A stretch of 27,423 nt of DNA from NCBI GenBank assembly GCA_045536025.1, contig JAZSMT010000030.1, positions 1 through 27,423 of the forward strand. Reading direction: 5' to 3'. The DNA comes from HGM11412 sp045536025 (GTDB taxonomy: Bacteria; Bacillota; Clostridia; Christensenellales; Borkfalkiaceae). Positions within the stretch are counted from its first letter, which is position 1, and each line of letters starts with the position of its first letter. Both the position numbers and the translations under genes were made by a program. Below, piece after piece: positions 21,463-27,423 of this stretch. Below the pieces are notes generated by a model, which saw only the letters and a list, made by a program, of their open reading frames with translations, made no database searches and was not told the origin of the DNA.

Positions 21463-22191
21463 ATGTTAGAACTTAAAAATATAACCTATACCGCTGAAAA
21501 CGAGGACGGTAAAAAGGAAATAATTAAAGACGTTTCACTTAAGATTGACGAAAAGTTCGTCGCTTTTACCGGCCCTAACGGTGGCGGTAAGTCTACCCTT
21601 GCAAAAATTATTATGGGTATTATTAAGCCGACTAGTGGTCAAATCTTGTTAGACGGCGAGGATATTACCGAACTTTCTATTACCGAGCGCGCTCACAAGG
21701 GGCTAGCTTTTGCATTTCAGCAACCCGTTAGATTTAAAGGCATTACCGTTTCGGATATTATAAACCTTGCAAGCGGAAAAAAGCTTACGGTTACCGAGGT
21801 TTGCACCTATTTATCAGAAGTTGGGCTTTGTGCACGTGAATACGTTAACCGCGAAATCAATTCAAGCTTGTCAGGTGGCGAACTTAAGCGTATTGAAATT
21901 GCGGCAACTATGGCGCGCGGAGCTAAATTTACCGTGTTTGACGAGCCTGAAGCAGGTATCGACCTTTGGAGCTTTAACAGCTTAATCAAGGTGTTTGAGC
22001 GTTTAGCCGATAAAACTAACGGCACGTTACTTATAATTTCGCATCAAGAAAGAATACTCAATATTGCAGACAGAATTATCGTTGTTGCTAACGGTCAAAT
22101 TAAAACGGACGGGGCAAAATCAGGCGTTTTACCCCAAATTCTTGCAAATTCCGCCTGCCAAGCGCTTACTGAAAAGGACGGGGCAAAGTAA
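21463..22191 (+). CDS. sufC: SufC, Fe-S cluster assembly ATPase
   Basis: 242-residue ABC-type ATPase of the SUF iron-sulfur assembly machine, which drives the SufB scaffold. Walker A GPNGGGKST (37-45), Q-loop FAFQQP (83-88), signature LSGGE (136-140), Walker B TVFDE (157-161) and H-loop H194 (ISHQ) are intact; EAGID matches SufC rather than transport ATPases. It overlaps sufB by one base (TAATG), so the two are translationally coupled. Only sufC and sufB are present, with no sufD, sufS or sufU; this matches the minimal SufBC arrangement of many strict anaerobes and archaea. Preceded by a consensus promoter with almost no leader. Confidence 0.93.
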   Translation: MLELKNITYTAENEDGKKEIIKDVSLKIDEKFVAFTGPNGGGKSTLAKIIMGIIKPTSGQILLDGEDITELSITERAHKGLAFAFQQPVRFKGITVSDIINLASGKKLTVTEVCTYLSEVGLCAREYVNREINSSLSGGELKRIEIAATMARGAKFTVFDEPEAGIDLWSFNSLIKVFERLADKTNGTLLIISHQERILNIADRIIVVANGQIKTDGAKSGVLPQILANSACQALTEKDGAK

Positions 22192-23114
22192 TGGTGTTTG
22201 ACAATATTCAAAAAAATCTATTAAAAGAAGTTGCAGGGCTTGAGGCTGTGCCTAACGGCGCGTATAACATACGCTCTAACGGCGGTCTTTTAGGTAGAAG
22301 TAATTCCTCAACTATAGAAATCGTAAATAAAAAAGACAAGCCCGGTATTGATATTTTTATAAAAAAAAGCGATAAAAAGCAAAGGGTTGACCTCCCCGTT
22401 ATCATAACTCAATCGGGGCTTTCTGACCTTGTTTATAACGATTTTTATATCGAAGACGGGGCTGACGTTTTAATCGTAGCAGGTTGCGGTATTCACACCG
22501 TAGAAGATGGCGACTCCTCGCACGACGGTATTCACTCTTTCCACGTAGGTAAAAACGCAAAAGTTACCTATTATGAAAAGCACTACGGCGGTGGCGACGG
22601 TAACGGAAAACGCACCCTTAACCCCACTACCGAGATTTTTATCGACGAGGGCGGTTCACTCACTATGGACACAGCTCAAATAAAAGGCGTTGATAGTTCT
22701 ATAAGAAAAACCCGCGCCGTACTTGAAAGCAAAGCTACGCTCGTTATTAAAGAAAAGATTATGACTCACGGCGAGCAATACGCCGAAACTGACTTTAACG
22801 TTCAACTAAACGGTGAAGACTGTGCCGTTCACGTAGTATCGCGTTCGGTAGCGAAAGATAATTCCGTTCAAAAATTCTATTCGGTGCTTGACGGTAACAC
22901 TAAGTGCTCTGGAAGAACTGAGTGCGACGCCATCGTTATGGACAATGCTAAGGTTATGGCTCTCCCTGGTCTTAACGCAAACGATATTAACGCCTCGCTC
23001 GTTCACGAGGCGGCTATCGGCAAGATTGCAGGCGAACAGCTTATTAAGCTTATGACGCTTGGTCTTTCAGAGAAAGAGGCTGAAGAGCAAATCGTAAACG
23101 GCTTTTTGAAATAA
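22191..23114 (+). CDS. sufB: SufB/SufD-family Fe-S scaffold protein
   Basis: 307 residues. The SufB/D beta-helix core is present (VLIVAGCGIHTVEDGD, HVGKNAKVTYYEKHYGGGDG, TMDTAQIKGVDSSIRKTRAVLES), and the C-terminal signature CDAIVMDNAKVMALPGLNAN...HEAAIGKIAGEQL is the strongest evidence. It is shorter than E. coli SufB (about 495) because the long N-terminal region is missing, typical of the single SufB of minimal systems, which probably forms a B2C2 complex with SufC. Starts inside the sufC stop codon. Assembles Fe-S clusters for anaerobic enzymes; the sulfur donor must be encoded elsewhere. Confidence 0.9.
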   Translation: MVFDNIQKNLLKEVAGLEAVPNGAYNIRSNGGLLGRSNSSTIEIVNKKDKPGIDIFIKKSDKKQRVDLPVIITQSGLSDLVYNDFYIEDGADVLIVAGCGIHTVEDGDSSHDGIHSFHVGKNAKVTYYEKHYGGGDGNGKRTLNPTTEIFIDEGGSLTMDTAQIKGVDSSIRKTRAVLESKATLVIKEKIMTHGEQYAETDFNVQLNGEDCAVHVVSRSVAKDNSVQKFYSVLDGNTKCSGRTECDAIVMDNAKVMALPGLNANDINASLVHEAAIGKIAGEQLIKLMTLGLSEKEAEEQIVNGFLK

Positions 23115-23137
23115 TAGTTAATTTCACCTTAAAAAGA

Positions 23138-23166
23138 TTGATTTTTTAAACTTTTTAATATATAAT
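23138..23166 (+). promoter_or_regulatory. tRNA-Ser promoter
   Basis: TTGATT (23138-23143), 17 bp, TATAAT (23161-23166). The transcript would start near 23173, at a 9-bp hairpin (AGCGTGGTT 23172-23180 with AACCACGCT 23187-23195) in the tRNA 5' leader, possibly a processing signal. Confidence 0.75.
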
Positions 23167-23202
23167 GACTTAGCGTGGTTAAAACAAACCACGCTTATAT
23201 AT

Positions 23203-23292
23203 GGAGAGATGTCAGAGTGGTCGAATGTGCTCGCTTGGAAAGCGGGTAGGCCTTAACGGGCCTCGCAGGTTCAAATCCTGTTCTCTCCGCCA
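23203..23292 (+). tRNA. tRNA-Ser (GGA anticodon)
   Basis: Acceptor stem GGAGAGA (23203-23209) pairs with TCTCTCC (23282-23288); discriminator G 23289 and encoded CCA 23290-23292. Anticodon stem CTCGC/GCGGG (23230-23234, 23242-23246) with loop TTGGAAA, anticodon GGA at 23237-23239, reads UCC/UCU. The long variable arm (TAGGCC...GGGCCTC) is the class II mark of tRNA-Ser. The T arm (GGTTCAAATCC) is normal. Its own promoter lies upstream and a terminator follows. Confidence 0.97.
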
Positions 23293-23441
23293 ACGAAACG
23301 GACGCATAATAGCGTCTGTTTTTCGTTGACGAAAAACAGTCTTTTCACCTACGGTTCAATCGCTAGCCGCGGACGGCAATCCCCTCGTCAACTTTGTTGA
23401 CACTCCCCTTATCAAGGGGAATTACCTGTTCTCTCCGCCAA
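23277..23441 (+). repeat. Duplicated tRNA-Ser 3' end flanking a 131-bp insert
   Basis: CCTGTTCTCTCCGCCAA occurs at 23277-23293 (end of the tRNA) and again, identical, at 23425-23441, a 148-bp shift. Between them are the tRNA terminator, a GTCAAC/GTTGAC hairpin (23387-23401) and a CCCC TTATCAA GGGG hairpin (23406-23418). A duplicated tRNA 3' end is the usual footprint of integration at a tRNA gene, so this looks like a tiny decayed or non-autonomous element. There is no integrase beside it. Confidence 0.7.
23298..23323 (+). terminator. tRNA-Ser terminator
   Basis: Stem 23298-23305 with 23312-23319 (8 pairs, one G-T), loop ATAATA, then a T run to 23323. Confidence 0.75.
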
Positions 23442-23445
23442 GATA

Positions 23446-23472
23446 AAAAACCCTGCTATAAGCAGGGTTTTT
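23446..23472 (-). terminator. Terminator of the acyltransferase gene
   Basis: A perfect 12-bp stem AAAAACCCTGCT/AGCAGGGTTTTT with a 3-base loop, T-rich in both directions. It lies 8 bases past the acyltransferase stop codon on the minus strand and may also stop plus-strand transcription from the tRNA side. Confidence 0.8.
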
Positions 23473-23480
23473 AAATTTAT

Positions 23481-24797
23481 TTATTTTTCGTCTATGCCGA
23501 GTTCTAAACCCTCGTACATATAGTCGTTCCACTTAAAGTTTTTGTAATAGTTTACGTGATAGCGGTGCATTTCCTCAACAAGCAAACTAAACTTACCAAC
23601 AGTTTGGTGCTTGGGGAATATATCAAAATATTCGCCCTTAAGATAGAAATTGAAAAAGCTTGAATCAACTTCGGTGATAAGCGTGTATAAGCTTTTGTAA
23701 TCAGCAGTAAATTCGTACGGCTCACCGTTGCGCGTACCTTTATAGTGCAAACCTTTATGGTCTATTCTAATTTTACCCTCGCCCACTATAAAGCTCGTTT
23801 TGTTATTGCTTAAAAGCTTATATTCGTCTAAATTGCCTATTTGGCACTCGTCCTCAAAGAAATAATCGGGGTTAGCGCGAATTTCTTTAATAATGTCCAT
23901 ACGCTCCTGCTCAACCCACTCAAAAGGTGATTTTGGAATAACCGCGTTTTCAAAGGGGTGGAACTGGTAATAATCGTCCATACTTGCGCCGTTGCCACAA
24001 TTTGAACAGGTAATTTTATCCCCCTCGCCTTTCATTGTGAACTCTTCACCGCATTTTGGGCACTTATAACAAAAATCCTCTAAACGATGGCAAATTCTAC
24101 CGTTAGTTTGCCACTTAATTTTCTTTTCTTCGTTCCAAGCGTATTCGTTGCGCCTAAATTTTTCGTTAATAATATCGTCCATTTCGTCAACGGACAACCT
24201 CTCAACGTCCTCTTTAGAAAAAAGTAGCGACATCGTTGCGTGCGTTTCGCCAAGTCGCTCGTCTAAGCAAACCTTGGTGTTTTGCAAATACTGCCCCTCA
24301 AGATAGCATAAGTATACTGGAACTTTAAAGTGCTTAAACATCTTGCTAGTCCCTGGAACGATAGGCTTATTTCCGCCGTAATCACTAGCTAAACCCTCGG
24401 GCGCAAAGGTTACGCAACCGCCCTTTCTAATAACGTCGCCTATACCTTTTATGGCAAGCCTGTCAGGCGAATAGTTTTTCTTAGGAATAACTTTATCAAG
24501 TCCGAATATAAACGAGAATTTTTTGCGGTAAAACTCCGAATATCCCGCAACCATATTAGTAACTCTTGGGTAACACGCACCCATTACGTACATGTGGTCA
24601 ATTCTAGATAAGTGGTTAAATATTACGAAACAAGGACCGTCGCACTTGCTAACGTCGTCAATAATATGAAATTTGGGCTTATATTTGCGACCTATAATGT
24701 CCACCATTATAAATTTGTAAATCCTTGCAATAAGTTTGGGCGCAGGTCGATATTTTCTTTTTGCTAATTTTTTTGCAATAGTTAACTTTTTTGCCAT
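23481..24797 (-). CDS. PlsC-type lysophospholipid acyltransferase with zinc ribbon
   Basis: 438 residues. The N-terminal half is a glycerolipid acyltransferase: catalytic H-x4-D is H62-LSRI-D67 (FNHLSRIDH), and FAPEG (131-135) is the substrate-phosphate motif. It would transfer acyl chains to a lysophospholipid or related acceptor at the membrane. It is unusual in continuing into a zinc ribbon (C246-x2-C249 ... C264-x2-C267) and about 160 further residues of alpha/beta sequence without a known domain; ordinary PlsC is about 240 residues. No membrane helix is clear, and the Lys/Arg-rich N-terminus may bind the membrane. AAAGGAAG precedes ATG 24797, with promoter at 24829-24857. Confidence 0.82.
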   Translation of the reverse strand: MAKKLTIAKKLAKRKYRPAPKLIARIYKFIMVDIIGRKYKPKFHIIDDVSKCDGPCFVIFNHLSRIDHMYVMGACYPRVTNMVAGYSEFYRKKFSFIFGLDKVIPKKNYSPDRLAIKGIGDVIRKGGCVTFAPEGLASDYGGNKPIVPGTSKMFKHFKVPVYLCYLEGQYLQNTKVCLDERLGETHATMSLLFSKEDVERLSVDEMDDIINEKFRRNEYAWNEEKKIKWQTNGRICHRLEDFCYKCPKCGEEFTMKGEGDKITCSNCGNGASMDDYYQFHPFENAVIPKSPFEWVEQERMDIIKEIRANPDYFFEDECQIGNLDEYKLLSNNKTSFIVGEGKIRIDHKGLHYKGTRNGEPYEFTADYKSLYTLITEVDSSFFNFYLKGEYFDIFPKHQTVGKFSLLVEEMHRYHVNYYKNFKWNDYMYEGLELGIDEK

Positions 24798-24828
24798 AAC
24801 GTCTTCCTTTGTAACTAATTATAATTAT

Positions 24829-24857
24829 ATTTTATTATTTAATTACAACTATGTCAA
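24829..24857 (-). promoter_or_regulatory. Promoter of the acyltransferase gene
   Basis: On the minus strand TTGACA (24852-24857), 17 bp, TAAAAT (24829-24834). A leader of about 25 bases and a ribosome site follow. Confidence 0.7.
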
Positions 24858-24895
24858 TATTTTTGTACTTTCCATAACATTCTTAACACTTGCAC

Positions 24896-24928
24896 AAAAA
24901 AAGAACTCAGCGTGTGAGTTCTTTTTTT
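24896..24928 (-). terminator. Terminator after the alcohol dehydrogenase gene
   Basis: Stem AAAAAGAACTCA/TGAGTTCTTTTT around loop GCGTG (24910-24914), starting next to the stop codon at 24930. T-rich on both strands. Confidence 0.75.
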
Positions 24929-24929
24929 G

Positions 24930-26096
24930 TTATAAGCAGTCGCTATAAATTTTTTCGATATCTTCTTGATAAAGTGGCTTAAAACCGTCGATAAACTTAC
25001 CTTTGCAAGCACCCTTTGCCATAGCTGATAGGTTTTCAGCACCGATATTTATTTTAGAAAAACTATCCGAAAGCCCAAGCGTTTTATACAAAAATTCACT
25101 AAGCATTTCGATTGACTTGTTTGCAATTTCATAATCGGGCAAATTCTTATCTATCCCAAACACGTTTACGCCGAACGATACGTAGCGTGAAACGGTAGTA
25201 TCGTCCAAGCAATACCTCATCCACCTAGGCGTTAAAATAGCTAAACCTAAACCGTGGGTAATACCGTAATATGCGGTTAATTGATGCTCTAGCGGATGAC
25301 AGCTCCACGCCTTTACCTTACCGCCTAAAATAAAGCCGTTAATCGCCCAGCTTGACGCCCACATAAGGTTAGCTCTCGCCTCGTAATCGTCGGGCGTTTC
25401 AAGGGCTATGGGCGCATATTTTATAACCGTTTTCATAATACCTTCCATAACGGTATCGAGCATATAAAGGTCTTCTTCTTTAGAAAAATACGTTTCCATA
25501 ACGTGGCTTAAAATATCAGCCGAGCCACACGCCGTTTGATATCTATCAACGCTGTATGTATAAGTTGGGTCTAAGAAAGAAACTTTGGGATAAAGCGGAT
25601 AAGCAAGTTTACCTACCTTTTCTTTAGTTTGGGGGTTGGTTATTACACCGCAACTATCCATTTCGCTACCCGTTGCCGAAAGCGTAAGTACGGAAATTAT
25701 AGGTAACGCAGTATTTATAGGTGCGCCTTTACAGTAAAAATCCCACGCGTCAAAATCAACTTTTGCGCCAGCTGAAATCCACTTAGCGCAGTCAATTACC
25801 GAACCGCCACCTACTGCCAAAACAACGTCAATCCCGTTTTGCTTGCACAGTTCAACTCCCCTTCTAACCGCATCTATTTGAGGGTTAGGCTCAACGCCCG
25901 AAAGCTCGATAAATTCTACGCCCGCGCTTAAAAGCCCCGACGTAACGTCTTGATACAGCCCGATTTTTTTAATCGAACCGCCACCGTAAACAAGCAGTGC
26001 GCGACTGCCGTAGTTTTTAACCTCTAACCCAAGGTGTTGAATTTGATTTTTGCCAAAGTATACTTTAGTTGGAATATCGTAAATAAATGATTTCAT
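24930..26096 (-). CDS. Iron-containing alcohol dehydrogenase (YqhD/Bdh-like)
   Basis: 388 residues, NAD(P)H-dependent alcohol/aldehyde oxidoreductase, probably reducing fermentation aldehydes or detoxifying reactive ones. Nucleotide-binding GGGS (96-99) follows the family's N-terminal PTKVYFG; metal ligands D194, H198 (SADILSHV), H267 (CHPLEH) and H281 (THGLG) fall at the same residue numbers as in E. coli YqhD. Length is normal. Cofactor preference (NADPH likely for this subgroup) is inference. There is no ribosome site: TAAAAT lies six bases before the ATG, so it is a leaderless-mRNA candidate. Divergent from the 5-FCL gene; the two -35 boxes are only about 8 bp apart. Confidence 0.92.
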   Translation of the reverse strand: MKSFIYDIPTKVYFGKNQIQHLGLEVKNYGSRALLVYGGGSIKKIGLYQDVTSGLLSAGVEFIELSGVEPNPQIDAVRRGVELCKQNGIDVVLAVGGGSVIDCAKWISAGAKVDFDAWDFYCKGAPINTALPIISVLTLSATGSEMDSCGVITNPQTKEKVGKLAYPLYPKVSFLDPTYTYSVDRYQTACGSADILSHVMETYFSKEEDLYMLDTVMEGIMKTVIKYAPIALETPDDYEARANLMWASSWAINGFILGGKVKAWSCHPLEHQLTAYYGITHGLGLAILTPRWMRYCLDDTTVSRYVSFGVNVFGIDKNLPDYEIANKSIEMLSEFLYKTLGLSDSFSKINIGAENLSAMAKGACKGKFIDGFKPLYQEDIEKIYSDCL

Positions 26097-26102
26097 AACT
26101 AT

Positions 26103-26131
26103 ATTTTAATAAATTTTATTACCTTTTTCAA
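26103..26131 (-). promoter_or_regulatory. Leaderless-type promoter of the alcohol dehydrogenase gene
   Basis: On the minus strand TTGAAA (26126-26131), 17 bp, TAAAAT (26103-26108), then six bases to the start codon. No ribosome site. Confidence 0.65.
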
Positions 26132-26139
26132 TATCTAAA

Positions 26140-26168
26140 TTGACATTACGTATAATTTAGTTTAAAAT
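26140..26168 (+). promoter_or_regulatory. Leaderless-type promoter of the 5-FCL gene
   Basis: TTGACA (26140-26145), 17 bp, TAAAAT (26163-26168), then seven bases (26169-26175) to ATG 26176. The expected start site coincides with the A of ATG, and no ribosome site exists. Confidence 0.75.
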
Positions 26169-26175
26169 ATTTTAT

Positions 26176-26712
26176 ATGGACTTAACCCTTTTAAGAAACG
26201 CCGTAAAGCTAAAGCGAAACGCCCTTATAAAAAGTGAGGTGGACGCGCTTAGTTTAAATGTTACAAACAACTTATTTTCACTTGATTTTATCCATGAAAA
26301 ATCTAGCTTTTTTATATATAATTCAATAAAAAACGAAGTGGATACCTCTTGTATAATATCACGGCTTAAAGGTTTAGAAAAGAAGCTATCGTATCCGTTG
26401 ACGGTGGGTGACGATATGCTTGCGGTAGCGCCTACATCAAACGAGTGGATACTTGGCGATTTCGGTATAAAAATTCCTAAACATTACACCGTAATAAACG
26501 ATATTGACGTTGCCGTTATCCCATTACTACTTTGTGATAATAATAAAAATCGCGTAGGCTACGGCAAAGGCTATTACGATAGGTTTTTAAGTAATAAAAA
26601 TTGTATAAAAATCGGGCTTTGTTACGATTTTCAAGTGGTTGAAAACTTAACGCCAAATAAGTGGGACGTTCCGCTTGACTATATTATTACACCCACAAAA
26701 ATTATAAGGTAG
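26176..26712 (+). CDS. 5-formyltetrahydrofolate cyclo-ligase
   Basis: 178 residues. Converts 5-formyl-THF plus ATP to 5,10-methenyl-THF in folate one-carbon metabolism, cytosolic. The family hallmark VGYGKGYYDRFL (127-138) is intact, preceded by VAVIPLLLCDNNKNR where most members have a P-x-(L/V)-(A/L)-F-D segment; the N-terminal LRNAVKLKRNAL fits the usual RK...R start. Also seen as YgfA/FAU1/MTHFS. Transcribed alone from a promoter that leaves no leader and closed by a terminator at 26768. Confidence 0.88.
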   Translation: MDLTLLRNAVKLKRNALIKSEVDALSLNVTNNLFSLDFIHEKSSFFIYNSIKNEVDTSCIISRLKGLEKKLSYPLTVGDDMLAVAPTSNEWILGDFGIKIPKHYTVINDIDVAVIPLLLCDNNKNRVGYGKGYYDRFLSNKNCIKIGLCYDFQVVENLTPNKWDVPLDYIITPTKIIR

Positions 26713-26767
26713 TTGTTTAAAAAAATTGCAATAGTTAAAAAAGCAGTTAAAGAACTTTTAAAAAGAT

Positions 26768-26797
26768 AAAGACTGAACTTTTAGTTCAGTCTTTTTT
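26768..26797 (+). terminator. Terminator after the 5-FCL gene
   Basis: A perfect 12-bp stem AAAGACTGAACT/AGTTCAGTCTTT, loop TTT, then T residues to 26797. Confidence 0.85.
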
Positions 26798-26807
26798 ATT
26801 TGAATAT

Positions 26808-26835
26808 TGACAAACCTTGCCGTTTTTGATAAACT
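26808..26835 (+). promoter_or_regulatory. Promoter of the truncated SDR gene
   Basis: TTGACA (26808-26813), 16 bp, TAAACT (26830-26835). An AGGAG ribosome site follows before ATG 26863, so this gene has a conventional leader. Confidence 0.6.
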
Positions 26836-26862
26836 AAAAACAAAAACGATAGGAGAATTTTT

Positions 26863-27324
26863 ATGGCAAACGTATGTGTAATAACAGGTGGCGGTAGCGG
26901 TATGGGTTTTGAAGCCGCTAAGTATATGCCAAAGGACAAAATTATCGTAGTTTCAGGAAGAACTATGTCAAAACTTGAGGGCGCTGTTCAACAGCTTAAA
27001 GAATTAGGTTACGACGCCTACGCCAAAACCTGCGATACCTCTAGTAGAGAAAGCGTAAAGGAACTCGTTGAGTTTTCCGCATCTCTTGGCGAAATTAAAA
27101 ACGTAATAAACTCGGCAGGCGTATCCCCCGCAATGAAAGGCACTCCCGAAGGTATTCTTAAGATAAACGCTCTCGGCACGGTATACGTTAACCAAGAGTT
27201 TTCTAAGGTTATGAAGCCTGGTAGCGTTATCGTTGACGTATCGTCAAATTCAGCTTATATACTCCCCTCGTTTATTATTCCTAATAAATATCCACGGGTG
27301 AAAACCCGTGGTATTTCATTTTAG
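26863..27324 (+). pseudogene. Short-chain dehydrogenase interrupted by an insertion
   Basis: The N-terminal 140 or so residues are a normal SDR: TGGGSGMG cofactor motif (residues 8-15), NSAG, LKINALGT, and the catalytic-Ser strand VDVSSNSAY. At about residue 142 (27288-27291) the protein leaves the family pattern and runs through a palindrome into a stop (tail PRVKTRGISF). The Tyr-x3-Lys catalytic pair is missing, and a complete SDR would need about 100 more residues. The break coincides with CCACGGGT-GAAA-ACCCGTGG, so insertion of a mobile element is the simplest cause. Whether the rest of the gene resumes beyond the window cannot be seen. Confidence 0.75.
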
Positions 27325-27423
27325 GGGTAAAACCCCATGTTCTAGCCACGCGTAAACGCGTAGTCCACACTTGCGTATTGCAAATCAATTACTTTTTAGC
27401 AAACGGATCTTTTATCTCTTGCA
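27291..27423 (-). mobile_element. Hairpin-rich end of an IS200/IS605-like element (partial)
   Basis: Starting at the point where the SDR breaks, four hairpins follow: CCACGGGT/ACCCGTGG (27292-27311), GGGGT/ACCCC (27324-27336), ACGCGT/ACGCGT (27348-27361) and TTGC/GCAA (27371-27383). On the minus strand an open frame runs off the window edge and ends ...QEIKDPFAKK at a TAA (27389-27391). Subterminal hairpins with no target duplication, beside an outward-ending ORF, fit the right end of an IS200/IS605-type element, where a TnpB gene would carry its guide RNA here. Transposase identity is not visible. Confidence 0.45.

Noticed and set aside
2120..23441. The tyrosine integrase as the source of the tRNA-Ser end duplication
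   Set aside because: The integrase lies 20 kb away, and no copy of the tRNA end is seen near it; no link can be shown.

Overview
The window is low-GC DNA from what looks like an anaerobic Firmicutes/Clostridia-type bacterium. The pointers are AT-rich codon use, AGGAGG-type ribosome sites, a two-gene SufC-SufB iron-sulfur assembly unit, a YqhD-like iron alcohol dehydrogenase, and MobV/serine-recombinase mobile DNA of the kind common in gut Clostridia. A closer placement (for example Christensenellales) is only a guess. The window splits at about 17.33 kb into a mobile or accessory segment (left) and chromosomal backbone (right).

Left part (1-17330), all plus strand. A leader region with two terminator-like hairpins and three micro-ORFs leads into a MobV-type oriT hairpin (about 485-523), a MobV relaxase gene that seems to use an ATA start codon, a 56-residue protein and a tyrosine integrase. 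Then comes a nine-gene co-directional cargo operon (3264-13165) ending at an intrinsic terminator. It encodes a zinc-ribbon/TPR protein, a HerA/DUF87-type ATPase, an acidic protein with a C-terminal ADP-ribosyltransferase domain, a small possible immunity protein, an SPFH/SHOCT protein, and four membrane proteins. Two of the membrane proteins carry translation-factor-like domains (L7/L12 C-terminal domain; EF-Tu domain-II-like barrel). After it lie a strongly promoted, hairpin-rich leader, an XRE regulator, an AT-rich PIN-domain protein and a large serine recombinase. The segment closes in a 520-bp non-coding stretch that holds a second oriT-like hairpin, in the same orientation as the first and 16.56 kb away, inside a hairpin cluster bounded by a 14-bp inverted repeat.

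Right part (17335-27423). Minus strand: short-chain dehydrogenase, CPA2 cation/proton antiporter, phosphohexomutase. Plus strand: sufC-sufB and tRNA-Ser(GGA), whose 3' end is duplicated 148 bp downstream. Minus strand: acyltransferase with a zinc ribbon, and an iron alcohol dehydrogenase. Plus strand: 5-formyl-THF cyclo-ligase and a short-chain dehydrogenase cut off by a hairpin-rich end of an IS200/IS605-like element at the window edge. Four of these chromosomal genes have a -35/-10 pair placed so that the transcript would begin at or within a few bases of the start codon, so leaderless mRNAs are likely.

How it may work together (inference). The cargo operon resembles a membrane-stress or conflict module: an SPFH scaffold and membrane partners (compare the Bacillus YdjG-YdjH-YdjI set) coupled to a HerA-type motor and an ART effector with a possible immunity partner. 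The relaxase, oriT pair and two unrelated recombinases give it several routes of movement.
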